64,000 bases of DNA from Sulfidibacter corallicola (GCF_017498545.1 NZ_CP071793.1:4613001-4677000), one strand, 5' to 3'. Positions 33,568-43,340 are shown, counted from the stretch's first letter. Notes: generated from the letters alone by a model not told the origin. Program-made: numbers and translations.

Positions 33568-35610
33568 ATGGTAAAAGCCGCTGAGTTGGAGATATCGATC
33601 TTCTGCCGCGATCCCTCGACCTATGCGATCAATCTCTGGTTTCACATGCCCGGGAGCGAGGTGGATGAGCGTCTTCGCAGTCTCGACCTACCGACCCTGA
33701 AGTCGGAACAGTTCGCCGAGATTTGCAAAGCGACGGAACAAAGTGCGCGCCTTCTCTCGGATTGGCTTTTCGCTCACCCAGATGTGCAATCGGCGTTCAA
33801 AGCGGCCCAACGACGCGCGGAAGATCACGAACTGCGGTTGCGCCTCCGACTCTACATTCAATCGGGTTCCGCGGAACTGCAGAAATTGCCGTGGGAGATG
33901 CTGCTCGATTTCCAGACGGGCTATCCACTCTGCCTCAGCGAACGCATCCTGTTCTCCCGTTACCTTTCGAGCCGCTATTGGAACCGCGTGACGGCCCGCA
34001 GCCATTCGGGCCTCGAGGCGTTGATCGCGATCGCCAACCCGAGCGACCTGGACGCGTATCAGCTCGCGCCCCTCGACGTGGCAAAAGAGCGCGCACGAGC
34101 CGAGAGCGGCCTGAAGTACATGCGCACGCGGACGCTCGCCCAGAATGGTGCGGCCCGAATCGACGCGATTCGGGAAGGGCTGCGCAAAGGAGTGGACGTC
34201 GTGGTGCTCGTTTGCCACGGCAGCATGAAAAACGGGCAACCGCTACTCTGGCTGGAAAACGAATCGGGTAAGGTGGCCCGAGTTCCCGGGGAACTGCTGG
34301 TCCAAACCCTGACCCAATTGGTACGGCTTCCGCGACTGATCCTTCTGGTCTCCTGCCATTCGGCGGGCGACGCCGACGGCAGCGGCACGGGGAACTTTTC
34401 ATCGGCCCTCGGACCGCGCCTGGCAGAGGCCGGCGTCCCCGCCGTGGTGGGGATGCAGGGCGCCGTCAGCATGACCACCATCGATCGCTTCCTCCCCGCA
34501 TTCTTCGAGGAACTGCAACGCAATGGGTCGGTCGATCTGGCGATGTCGATCGCCCGCGATCGGGTTCGCGATCGCCCCGACTGGTGGCGCCCCGTCCTGT
34601 TCTCGCGCCTCAAATCGTGCGAACTCTGGTATGCCCCCGGGTTCGCGATCCAGCGAGGTGGCAATGAAAAATGGCTGTCGCTGATTCACAGCCTGGGAAA
34701 AGGGAAATGCACCCCGATCCTCGGCCCGGAGATCAGCGAATTCCTGGTGGGCTCCCGCCGCGACCTGGCTCTGAACTGGTCGCGCGCCTATGGGTTCCCC
34801 TTGACCGAACACCACAGCGGCGAACTCCCCCATGTCGCACAATACGTTTCGGTGAAATTCGACCAGGGCATGGCGGTTTCCAAGTGGGAAACCCACGTAA
34901 CAAACCGACTTTCCAGCCACTTGCCCGACGACCCATCCACCACCGAAAAGCCTCAGTCCAGCCAGGATTGGGATCGATTGGCCGAACGAGCCCTCGAAGC
35001 CAACCCGAACAACGCCTTCGACCTGCTGGCCCGCCTTCCCGCCGCGCTGTTTCTCACCACCGATCCCGTGCCCCTTTTGGAGGCGGCCTTGCGTGCCCGC
35101 GACAAGCAGCCGCATTCCGAGTTGTGCCGCTGGAACGACGACATGGAAGATTTTCCGTCGGTGTTCGAAGACCAACCCAACTACCTGCCTTCTCAAACCC
35201 AGCCCCTGGTTTACCGTCTGTTCGGTTGCCTGACCGAATACGATTCACTGGTGTTGACGGAAGACCATTACTTCGACTTCCTGATCGGCGTGACCGGCAA
35301 CCGCGACCTGTTGCCGGGGCGGGTGCGCCGCGCACTGACCGACTCGGCGCTGTTGTTCCTGGGCTTTCGCTTGGATCGCTGGGATTTCCGCGTCCTGTTC
35401 CGCGGGCTGATGAAACGCCAGGGTGGCCGACGCCGGCGACGCTACACCCATGTGGCGGTCCAGATCAGTCCCGACGAGGATCAACTCATCGAACCCGAAG
35501 CCGCCCGCCAATACCTGCGCGAATACTTCGACGACGCCAACATCACGCTCTACTGGGGCTCGCCCACGGATTTCCTGGCGGAATTGGCCGCCCGTCTCGA
35601 GGAGCGATAG
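33568..35610 (+). CDS. CHAT protease-like domain fused to SIR2-like domain
   Basis: 680 residues, no signal peptide. Residues about 80-355 form a CHAT (caspase-HetF) domain: LQKLPWEMLLD, the catalytic His217 in VLVCHGSM and Cys263 in LLVSCHSAGDADG, then VPAVVGMQGAVSM and FFEELQRNGSVDLAM. The C-terminal part (about 375-675) resembles SIR2_2-type domains: PILGPEISEFL, LFLTTDPVPLLEAAL, VYRLFGCL, SLVLTEDHYFDFL, LLFLGFRLDRWDFRVLF. In that domain the usual KLHG His is replaced by Phe. CHAT proteins are cysteine peptidases or effectors; SIR2 modules can be NADases or NAD sensors. The stop codon directly abuts the ATG of the STAND gene (no gap), so the two are co-translated. Confidence 0.87.
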   Translation: MVKAAELEISIFCRDPSTYAINLWFHMPGSEVDERLRSLDLPTLKSEQFAEICKATEQSARLLSDWLFAHPDVQSAFKAAQRRAEDHELRLRLRLYIQSGSAELQKLPWEMLLDFQTGYPLCLSERILFSRYLSSRYWNRVTARSHSGLEALIAIANPSDLDAYQLAPLDVAKERARAESGLKYMRTRTLAQNGAARIDAIREGLRKGVDVVVLVCHGSMKNGQPLLWLENESGKVARVPGELLVQTLTQLVRLPRLILLVSCHSAGDADGSGTGNFSSALGPRLAEAGVPAVVGMQGAVSMTTIDRFLPAFFEELQRNGSVDLAMSIARDRVRDRPDWWRPVLFSRLKSCELWYAPGFAIQRGGNEKWLSLIHSLGKGKCTPILGPEISEFLVGSRRDLALNWSRAYGFPLTEHHSGELPHVAQYVSVKFDQGMAVSKWETHVTNRLSSHLPDDPSTTEKPQSSQDWDRLAERALEANPNNAFDLLARLPAALFLTTDPVPLLEAALRARDKQPHSELCRWNDDMEDFPSVFEDQPNYLPSQTQPLVYRLFGCLTEYDSLVLTEDHYFDFLIGVTGNRDLLPGRVRRALTDSALLFLGFRLDRWDFRVLFRGLMKRQGGRRRRRYTHVAVQISPDEDQLIEPEAARQYLREYFDDANITLYWGSPTDFLAELAARLEER

Positions 35611-38600
35611 ATGAATCGGGACCCTTTCGCGACCACATCGTGGGATTCCCGGGAGGACAACCCATACGTGGGACCACGCGCCTTCCGTTCGGGTGAACGC
35701 CTGTACGGACGGGGGCGCGAGGCCCGCGACCTCTTGGATTTGCTGATCGCCGAGCGCATCGTGTTGCTGTATTCCCCTTCGGGTGCAGGCAAGTCTTCCC
35801 TGATCAACGCCCGGCTCGTTCCGAACCTCGGAGAAGAGGATTTCCTGGTCCTGGGAGTCGGCCGTGTGGCAGGCGACATCCCTTCGGATCTGAAGATTCC
35901 CAAAACCGCCAACCACTACCTGGTGAGTTTGGTGTTGTCCCTGGAGGAATCGCTCCCGAAAGACCGGCGCACCCCGGTGGACATCATCGAACAACTGGAC
36001 CTGAAGGCCTACCTGGACTACCGCCGCCGCGACGATCCTTCCTCCAGCGCCATTTTGATCCTCGATCAGTTCGAGGAAATCTTGACCCTGGACCCCACCG
36101 ATCAGGCCGCCAAACAGGAGTTCTTCGAAACCCTGGGCGCCGCGTTGCGCGACCCGGACCTGTGGGCACTGTTCGCGATGCGCGAGGATTTCCTGGCCGG
36201 TCTGGACCCCTATCGCCGCTACCTGCCGACTCGCTTGGAAGTTCACTTCAGGCTCGACCTGCTGCGCCCGGTCGCCGCTCGGCGGGCGATCCGCAGACCG
36301 GCGCTCGCCCAGGAGGTGTCTTTCCAGGAAGAAGCCGTCGCCCTGCTCGTGGACAACTTACGGCAAACCCAGGTAGCGAACCCCGATGGCAGCCAGGAGA
36401 CGAAGCTGGGTCCGTACGTGGAACCGGTTCAGTTGCAGGTCGTGTGTCACCGGCTGTGGGAGAAGCTGCCGGAAAATACCTCGGAGATCACCATGGCCCA
36501 CGTCGGCCAAGTGGGTTCGGTGGACGAAGCGCTCGCCGGATATTACAGCAACCGCGTCAAAGTGATCGCGCAACGCACCGGCACCTCCGAGCGCAGGATC
36601 CGGCTCTGGTTCCAGTTCTGCCTGATCACCGAGAACGGATACCGGGCTCAGGTGCCGCTGGGTGCCGAGAAGAGTCAGGGCCTGGAAAACGAAGCGATCC
36701 AGGGTTTGGTGGATGCGTACCTGGTGCGGGCCGAGCCACGCCGGGGCACGACCTGGTTCGAGCTGTCCCACGACCGCATGATCGAACCCATTCGCGCCGG
36801 CAACGAGGCGTGGCGGCTGAAAAACCTGAGTCCCGTGGAACAGCACGCTTTGGATTGGGAAGGCAACCGTCGCGCCGATCGCTACCTGCTGCGCGAGGGC
36901 GCCCTGGAGCAGGCGGAGGTCTGGGCGGCGACCCACCAGGAGTTTCTGCGACCCTTGGAGCGAGACTACCTCGAGGCCTCGCGCCAATTTCAAAACCATC
37001 TCGAGGTCAAACGCCAGCGGACCCGAGTTCGTTGGAACACGCTAATCATCGCGTTTCTCGTGGCGACGGTCATCGGCCTCTGGGCCAGCTTGACGCGGGC
37101 CCGCATTCAGGTGGACCTCGAGCAGGCGGAGTCGGCGAGAAGCGAGGTCTTGGAGGAACTGAAACAGGCCAAATTGGAACGTGCCGCCGCCATCGACACA
37201 CGTGACAAAGCGCGGCAGGAAGCCGATCGATTGATCGCGGCCGCCGAACTCCGCGCTCGCGAAACCCAGGAACGGATTCAACAACAGCTCGACGCTTCCA
37301 TGAAACGGCAGCAAGAGGCCCAGCGCAGATTGGAGGCCGCGGAACGGGAAGCCACCGCCTTCCGCGAGGCCAAGCGCAAGGCCGAAGCGGAGCTGGAGAG
37401 CTTCAGCCAGGAGGCGGATTCCCAAAAGCGCCTCCTGAGAGCCGACTTGGATCGCAAACGATCCGAGGCGAAGCGTTTAAAGGAAAGAAACATTGCACTC
37501 AATGTGGCCAAACGAGTGCCTACCTTGATGGATGGCCAAACCGCGGGTCCGCTCGCCTACGCCGCCCTGAACCTGTTTCGCCAAAATCATGCACCGGATT
37601 TCACGATCCCGGTCGATTTTTACCAAGCACTCATCAGTGCCCTTCAACTCCTGGAATATCCGTTTCAGAGTCTGCTTCCGATCGGTGCCGAAGATACGAT
37701 CCGCGCCTTGGCGCTTCACCCCGAGACGGGTGTGTTGGCGGTCGGCGGTGATCGCGGCAGGGTCGCGATTTGGACTCCCGTCAGAACCGAAACCCTGCTC
37801 GATCACCTGGTCGAGTTCGAAATGGGCAGCCCCATCAGGGAACTTCTGTTCGCCCCAAATCACCACGACTTGATCATCGGCACATCGGATGGTGCCATTG
37901 CGATTTGGAAAAAGCCCTACATCCGAACCAAACCGGAAACGATTGTCAAACTGCCCACCAACTCGATTTGGCGCATGGCCCTGTCACACGATGGCCAATG
38001 GTTGGCGACGCTGGGAAGGAACGGTTGGCTGACACTTCATTCGCGCAATCCCGACAATGGTTCCATCACCAGCGACCCCAATTTTCCCAGCGCGCCAGAA
38101 CCCGTGCGGGCCATGGCGTTCCAACCCAACCTTCCCAACTTGGTGTTGGGCGGAGAATCGGGCGGTATCCATCTGATCCGGTGTGGCGTGCAGGGTACGG
38201 CTCCCGTTCGTCTGTTCCAATTCCCCAGCGCGAGTGCCGACACAGAACCGGAGAACCTCACCCTTACGTCCCTTGCGATGAACGAGGCGGGGCTTTTGGC
38301 CGTCGGCACTTCGGGGCACGGTATAAAAATCCTCGAACTCGAAGATCGAGCGGCAAAAGCCAAACACCATCTCCCTCACGATTTTCCCGTTTTCGATCTT
38401 CATATGTTCCCCGACGGACGCCTTCTCTCTGCGGGCGGCAGCGGTGCCGTGAACCTATGGATCGATCCACGGAACAGCCAAGAGGCCATCGAACTGGGAA
38501 GCCATGGTGCCTGGGCGATGGTTTTGGCTGCCTCCCACGATGGCGGCACCGCCTTCAGTGGCGGCGCCGACGGCACCGTCCGTCCCTGGCTGGCGAGCAC

Positions 38601-38715
38601 CGACGCTTTGGCAGATGCGATTTGCCCCTTGGTTCGAGAGCCAATCTCGGAAAAAACGTGGCGCACGTTCTTCTACGACCTTCCCTTCAATCCCCCTTGC
38701 CAAACGGACCCCTAG
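35611..38715 (+). CDS. STAND NTPase (nSTAND1-like) with TM helix, coiled coil and WD40 propeller
   Basis: 1034 residues. N-terminal YVGPRAFRSGERLYGRGRE is the usual entry to nSTAND1 proteins. Walker A is SPSGAGKSS (Lys61), Walker B ILILDQFEEI (Asp152), followed by a helical/wHTH region ending in FELSHDRMIEPI. A transmembrane helix LIIAFLVATVIGLWASL (about 478-494) and a long heptad-rich coiled coil (about 500-630) lead to a C-terminal WD40-like propeller (about 690-1010; repeats such as GAEDTIRALALHPETGVLAVGG and LLSAGGSGAVNLW). Such proteins are signal-activated oligomerising switches. This one is probably anchored in the inner membrane and gates the CHAT-SIR2 partner encoded immediately upstream. 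Confidence 0.9.
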   Translation: MNRDPFATTSWDSREDNPYVGPRAFRSGERLYGRGREARDLLDLLIAERIVLLYSPSGAGKSSLINARLVPNLGEEDFLVLGVGRVAGDIPSDLKIPKTANHYLVSLVLSLEESLPKDRRTPVDIIEQLDLKAYLDYRRRDDPSSSAILILDQFEEILTLDPTDQAAKQEFFETLGAALRDPDLWALFAMREDFLAGLDPYRRYLPTRLEVHFRLDLLRPVAARRAIRRPALAQEVSFQEEAVALLVDNLRQTQVANPDGSQETKLGPYVEPVQLQVVCHRLWEKLPENTSEITMAHVGQVGSVDEALAGYYSNRVKVIAQRTGTSERRIRLWFQFCLITENGYRAQVPLGAEKSQGLENEAIQGLVDAYLVRAEPRRGTTWFELSHDRMIEPIRAGNEAWRLKNLSPVEQHALDWEGNRRADRYLLREGALEQAEVWAATHQEFLRPLERDYLEASRQFQNHLEVKRQRTRVRWNTLIIAFLVATVIGLWASLTRARIQVDLEQAESARSEVLEELKQAKLERAAAIDTRDKARQEADRLIAAAELRARETQERIQQQLDASMKRQQEAQRRLEAAEREATAFREAKRKAEAELESFSQEADSQKRLLRADLDRKRSEAKRLKERNIALNVAKRVPTLMDGQTAGPLAYAALNLFRQNHAPDFTIPVDFYQALISALQLLEYPFQSLLPIGAEDTIRALALHPETGVLAVGGDRGRVAIWTPVRTETLLDHLVEFEMGSPIRELLFAPNHHDLIIGTSDGAIAIWKKPYIRTKPETIVKLPTNSIWRMALSHDGQWLATLGRNGWLTLHSRNPDNGSITSDPNFPSAPEPVRAMAFQPNLPNLVLGGESGGIHLIRCGVQGTAPVRLFQFPSASADTEPENLTLTSLAMNEAGLLAVGTSGHGIKILELEDRAAKAKHHLPHDFPVFDLHMFPDGRLLSAGGSGAVNLWIDPRNSQEAIELGSHGAWAMVLAASHDGGTAFSGGADGTVRPWLASTDALADAICPLVREPISEKTWRTFFYDLPFNPPCQTDP

Positions 38716-38744
38716 ATCCGCTTCCCGATTCCGGAGGTCGATTC

Positions 38745-41324
38745 ATGTTCATCCCGTTCGGTCGTTGCAAAAAGGTACTCTCGATGGTTTTGGTTTTCGC
38801 GGTATTCGGAGGCGGCTGCTTTGGCCAAAGCGACGACCTCGACTGCATCGCACGTTTGGACAAGGCCCGACGAGCATTCGCGATCGGCGACCTGGATGCC
38901 GTGATCGCGCGTCTGCAGCCCTGTCTCAAAGGGGTCAAGCAACGGCGCGAGTACATCGCCGTTCTGGAACTGTACGCCCGCGCCCTGTTGGCCAGCGATG
39001 CGTTCGCGGAGGCGGAAAGCGTGGTCACTCGCATCTTCGGGCTGGTCCCCAGGTACGAGCCACCTTCCGATGCGCTGCCGCCATTCCGGTGGCTGGTGGC
39101 ACGGGTCGGGGAAACCCAAGCGAAGCTGACCGTCAGTTCCGCTTCGCTGCTCTCGGAGAACCGCAGCGAGACGCCCGCAATGGTGGACTACCTCGGCCGA
39201 ACCACGATCGAACTTTCCGGCTATCGCAACTTGGCCGAAATCCTCTACGACTTTTCCGGTTTCGACATCACCCAGGGCAACGGCGACGAATTCATGACCA
39301 TTACCCCGCGCGGTTTCCGCACCGAGGGCAATTTCAGCATGCTTTTGCGGATCGACGGGGTCGAGCAAAACGACCTGCATTCCAACCTGATGTACCTTTC
39401 GAGGCAATTCCCGCTCAGCAACGTCGAACGCGTGACGGTCGTCTACGGCCCCGCTTCGACCATCTACGGCCCCAACGCCTATATGGGCGTGATCGACGTG
39501 GCGACCAGTGTACCCAGCCCTGAACCCGGCCAGGCGGTTGGCGCTCGAATTCGATTGGAGGCCGGTTCGCTGGATTCCCAGTCCTTCGACATGACCTTTG
39601 CCGGTCGCATGCTCGGCGACAGGTTGGACGGCGGCCTAGATTGGGCCCTGACGGCCCGTCGGTTTCGGTCCGACGAGAACGACCTGAGTGCCGACCCCAC
39701 TTGGGATTATCGTGGAGAGGTGCGCTCGTTCGGTTTCGTGGTCAGTGAAGGCCAGCTCATCGACATCTTGGAGCCCACCTTTCCAAGACCCGAAACAGCC
39801 TCCTTCACCGACCCCACCGACGATTGGTACCTTTCGTTCAAACTATCGCGAAACGGTGTGTCGGCCGGCATCGAGACCTGGCGTCGAGAGGAGGGATCCG
39901 CTCCCTGGTTTTCCGACAATTTCCAGCCAGACGGTGCCGACGTGCAGTGGACCCCAAGACACACAACCCTGTTCGCCAATTTCGTCAAAGCGACCGACGT
40001 ACTCACGTTCCGAATGGAAAACCGCTATACGGAACACCGCCTCGACGAAGGTACTTCGACGTCCTGGTTTACCCAAAACCTGGCCAACAGCGGGTTTGAA
40101 TCGCCTAATCGGTTCCACTGGCACCAGTTCTCCACTCAATTCCGCAGCCAAGTCAGTTTGCTCGTTCCGGTCACGCCCTGGCTTTCGGCGTCCACAGGCG
40201 CAGACCTGCGCCTGAGTAAGGTCCATTCGGGTCTCGACCGCTGCATCGAACGCGACAACAACGGTGATTATGGGTGTCAACCCGTGAAACCCCATGACGG
40301 CCTGGAAGACGTTCTCTTCTTCGACATGCTGGATCTAGGTGTTTTTTCCCAGCTCAACTTTCGATTTCGCGAGGCCTGGAAAATCACTATCGGCCTGCGC
40401 CACGACCGCAACAAGAACCGCAGCGAAGACGCTTTTTCTTATCCAAGTCGAACCAGCCCCCGTCTTGCCATGATCTGTCGTTTGAGTGACAGGATGACCT
40501 TGCGAACACTGTACGCGGAATCGTTTCGGCAGCCAAACATCTACGAATTGGTATCCTTCCGCCGCATTCCCTTCGCACGATTGGATTTCGACATCGCCAG
40601 CACTACAAAGCGTCGATATTCCGCAGAAAACACGGAATTATCAATCCTTTGGGATGATCAACCACGCCACCATTACGTGGGTATGACTTTGTTTCACACC
40701 AAAATAAGAGATGTGTTTTCGGTCTTCGTTCAGGACAACGAAAGCGACCTGATATCCCGGGGATTCCAGCTACTTGCAGGCTGGAGGAACGAACGCGCCA
40801 ACCTGAGAGGGAACTTCACCTTCACGAATCCCAAGGTCGTAGGCGAACGAGCCGTGTTTCGTTATTTCGGGGAATATCCCGATTTGGTCCAACCCTTTCC
40901 TCAAGCCGATCCAACCCAGCGGCGAGACAGGATCGGCAACATCGCCCGTTATCGCTTGAACCTGGCCGGCAACTACCGCTGGGACCGACCCCGACTGAAT
41001 CTGAATGCGCGCATCAACGTGGTCGGCGATCAGCCCTCGGGTCCCGACACCACGATCACCCTGGGCCCGAAGGACGAAATCGAGGGCTACTGGATCGCCA
41101 ACACCACCCTGACCTGGCACCCCTTCTCCCAATCGAAGCGCTGGGTTTCGGAGACCCGACTCCAACTGATCGTCAACAACCTCTTCGACCACGACTACAC
41201 CCACCCAGGCGTTGGAACGGCCGACAGCTTCACCCGCGATGACGGCACGACCGTCGGGTTCTACGCCGCCGAAATCCCTCAAGCGGGCCGCACCGCCTAC
41301 CTGCGGTTGCTCATCGATTTTTGA
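38745..41324 (+). CDS. TonB-dependent receptor with N-terminal helical-repeat domain
   Basis: 859 residues. A signal peptide (VLSMVLVFAVFGGGCFG) is followed by a ~90-residue helical region with TPR-like spacing (ARLDKARRAFAIGDLDAVIARL, VLELYARALLASDAFAEAESV). Then comes a plug domain (LAEILYDFSGFDITQ, TPRGFRTEG, LLRIDGV, VERVTVVYGPASTIYGPNAYMGVIDV) and a 22-strand-type barrel ending in the aromatic C-terminus YLRLLIDF. The ATG at 38745 is set by GGAGG and the signal peptide, 29 bp after the STAND stop; the frame is open far upstream but overlaps the WD40 coding region. Most receptors of this type import siderophores, cobalamin or glycans; here the operon context suggests sensing. Confidence 0.88.
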   Translation: MFIPFGRCKKVLSMVLVFAVFGGGCFGQSDDLDCIARLDKARRAFAIGDLDAVIARLQPCLKGVKQRREYIAVLELYARALLASDAFAEAESVVTRIFGLVPRYEPPSDALPPFRWLVARVGETQAKLTVSSASLLSENRSETPAMVDYLGRTTIELSGYRNLAEILYDFSGFDITQGNGDEFMTITPRGFRTEGNFSMLLRIDGVEQNDLHSNLMYLSRQFPLSNVERVTVVYGPASTIYGPNAYMGVIDVATSVPSPEPGQAVGARIRLEAGSLDSQSFDMTFAGRMLGDRLDGGLDWALTARRFRSDENDLSADPTWDYRGEVRSFGFVVSEGQLIDILEPTFPRPETASFTDPTDDWYLSFKLSRNGVSAGIETWRREEGSAPWFSDNFQPDGADVQWTPRHTTLFANFVKATDVLTFRMENRYTEHRLDEGTSTSWFTQNLANSGFESPNRFHWHQFSTQFRSQVSLLVPVTPWLSASTGADLRLSKVHSGLDRCIERDNNGDYGCQPVKPHDGLEDVLFFDMLDLGVFSQLNFRFREAWKITIGLRHDRNKNRSEDAFSYPSRTSPRLAMICRLSDRMTLRTLYAESFRQPNIYELVSFRRIPFARLDFDIASTTKRRYSAENTELSILWDDQPRHHYVGMTLFHTKIRDVFSVFVQDNESDLISRGFQLLAGWRNERANLRGNFTFTNPKVVGERAVFRYFGEYPDLVQPFPQADPTQRRDRIGNIARYRLNLAGNYRWDRPRLNLNARINVVGDQPSGPDTTITLGPKDEIEGYWIANTTLTWHPFSQSKRWVSETRLQLIVNNLFDHDYTHPGVGTADSFTRDDGTTVGFYAAEIPQAGRTAYLRLLIDF

Positions 41325-41417
41325 TCACCGAAGCCCCGGATCCTCGACCAACCCACCAGACCCCAAACGCGCCTTCCAACCGCAATTACCACTTCAGCGC
41401 AGTTTTCAGGAGCAGGC

Positions 41418-43313
41418 ATGGAACAGTCTCCCAATCTCGACGAGCTCTTTTTTTTCAACGGCATCGACGCCGCCACCGGCAATGCGGCGATTGCGCCTCA
41501 ACCGCTTCAAAACCTGATCCCGTCCATCCGTCAAGCCGAGCTGCCCGACGACCTGAAAGAGCTGGAGGCACTGCGCCAACACAAGGAACCCCACTACGGA
41601 CTCAAGTCCGGCCTCGACCCGAAGGACCTGGCCCAGGCCGGCTGGGGCCTGATCTGCGCCGAGGATGTGGACCCCGCCATCCTGCGAGCCTTGGAGCCGC
41701 TCATCGCATGGCGTCGCGAACAGACGCGGCCCGATCGCCACCGGGTGATCTCGGGCGCCGACGGCATTCGCGCCGGTGAATCGAAACGCGACTTCCTCAA
41801 GCGCCACAACATCGGCCCCGGCCCGGTCAACCCGGAAAAAATGCCTTACTACCTGCTGTTGGTGGGCGACCTGTCTTCCATTGGCTGGACCTTTCAGTAT
41901 CAATTGGACGTGCAGTACGCCGTGGGGCGGATATGGTTCGACACACCCGAAGACTTCGCCAGGTACGCCCAATCGGTGGTGGCCGCCGAGCGCGACGGCC
42001 TGGCGCTGAATCGCCGGATCGCCTTTTTCGGGCCGGATTACGACGAATCGACCGAACTCAGTCGGGTCAATTTGGTGGAACCGCTTCACGACTATCTGGC
42101 CAAATCACATCCCGATCTCGAACTCACCAAACAGGTCGGCACCCAGGCCACCAAGGCCGCGCTGGCCGAGCTGTTGGGCGGTGCGGAAACGCCCGCGCTG
42201 GTGTTCTCCGCCAGTCATGGCGAATTTTTCAGCCCGGGACAACCACTTCAACGGGAGCACATGGGCGCCGTCCACTGCCAGGATCCCGGTGGCCACGATT
42301 TGCGGGCCATCCGGTCCGGCGCATTGCGAAAGTACTACTTCAGCGGCGACGACCTGGATCCCGATGCTCGGTTGCACGGCTTGATCGCCTTCTTTTTCGG
42401 CTGCTATTCGGCGGGAACCCCGGCGCGCGACAGCTTCGCGCGCTACGACCGTAGCGCGAAGCGGATCGACAGCGAAACGTCGCTGCGCCAGGGGCCACAA
42501 GCCGGTCTCTTGAGTGACACCCCCTTCCTCGCGGCGCTGCCTTCGGGCCTGCTGTCCCACCGGCGCGGCGGTGCCCTGGCCGTCATCGGCAACGTGGATC
42601 GCACCTGGAGCTTTTCGTTCCGCTGGGGTCGCGCCGGCTTTCAACGAGATGTCTTCGAGAGTGCGCTGGATCAGTTGATCGCGGGTTCCCCGATCGGATC
42701 GGCGATGGAGGCGTTCAACGAACGCTACGCGGAGCTCGCGGTCGAGCTGGCCGCCGAGCTGGACGACATCGACCACGGCAAACGGGTCGCCGAACGCGAG
42801 CTGGCCCGACTCTGGGCCGCGCACAACGACGCCCGCGGTTACGTGGTTCTCGGCGATCCCGCCGTTCGGTTGCCCCTGGCCAAACCCGACACCGCACCCA
42901 CCGGCAGGAAACCCCTGCAGTTCGACGAAGCGAAGATGCCCGCATTTGATTCCTCTTCCCCGAGCGGGCCCGAACCGATTCCGGCAGCCATCCAGCACCA
43001 TATCGCCGACTCGTCGGATACAACCGAAGAAGGAGAGGATTTCGAAGAATTCACCTTCTCGACCCGGTCAGCGCTCTCGGATTCCCAGCCTCCACCGACG
43101 TCCACGAGTTCTACGACCCTGGTGGTCACGACCTATATAGGTGGAAACGATCCCGATCCTTCCGAGAAATCAAAGGTGGTGGCCCGCACCCGCATGGACG
43201 CAACCGGCAACGTGGAAAACTGGCTCCCGGACCCGGAGCACCTGGACGCCACCGCTTGGCAGGCTCATCGAGATGTTCTGGCGCTCGCCCTTCGGCACCG
43301 CCGCCCAAAATAA
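41418..43313 (+). CDS. C25/caspase-like peptidase-fold protein
   Basis: 631 residues, cytosolic (no signal peptide). It has gingipain/C25-like clan CD features: RIAFFGPDYD, LVFSASHGEFF with catalytic-type His267, and LIAFFFGCYSAGTPARD with Cys329, then GALAVIGNVDRTWSFSF, the strand after the active site in C25 and CHAT proteins. The C-terminal ~120 residues are Ser/Thr/Pro- and acid-rich (SSDTTEEGEDFEEFTFS) followed by a short structured end. It is the last gene of the CHAT-STAND-TonB unit, 93 bp after the receptor. It is likely a second cysteine protease or a substrate/regulator of the CHAT protein. Its peptidase activity is inferred from the His-Cys pair only. Confidence 0.8.
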   Translation: MEQSPNLDELFFFNGIDAATGNAAIAPQPLQNLIPSIRQAELPDDLKELEALRQHKEPHYGLKSGLDPKDLAQAGWGLICAEDVDPAILRALEPLIAWRREQTRPDRHRVISGADGIRAGESKRDFLKRHNIGPGPVNPEKMPYYLLLVGDLSSIGWTFQYQLDVQYAVGRIWFDTPEDFARYAQSVVAAERDGLALNRRIAFFGPDYDESTELSRVNLVEPLHDYLAKSHPDLELTKQVGTQATKAALAELLGGAETPALVFSASHGEFFSPGQPLQREHMGAVHCQDPGGHDLRAIRSGALRKYYFSGDDLDPDARLHGLIAFFFGCYSAGTPARDSFARYDRSAKRIDSETSLRQGPQAGLLSDTPFLAALPSGLLSHRRGGALAVIGNVDRTWSFSFRWGRAGFQRDVFESALDQLIAGSPIGSAMEAFNERYAELAVELAAELDDIDHGKRVAERELARLWAAHNDARGYVVLGDPAVRLPLAKPDTAPTGRKPLQFDEAKMPAFDSSSPSGPEPIPAAIQHHIADSSDTTEEGEDFEEFTFSTRSALSDSQPPPTSTSSTTLVVTTYIGGNDPDPSEKSKVVARTRMDATGNVENWLPDPEHLDATAWQAHRDVLALALRHRRPK

Positions 43314-43340
43314 AAAAAGCGCGAGCCCGAAAGCCCGCGC
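43307..43340 (-). terminator. Terminator of the GH18 gene (minus strand)
   Basis: Read on the minus strand: GCGCGGGC - TTTCGG - GCTCGCGC (one G-U pair) followed by TTTTTTT. It lies 33 bp past the GH18 stop and overlaps the last codons of the convergent C25-like gene. Confidence 0.8.

Noticed and set aside
37770..38744. Upstream extension of the TonB receptor frame by 325 codons
   Set aside because: It overlaps the WD40 part of the STAND gene in another frame, is Arg/Pro-rich, and the signal peptide with GGAGG places the start at 38745.
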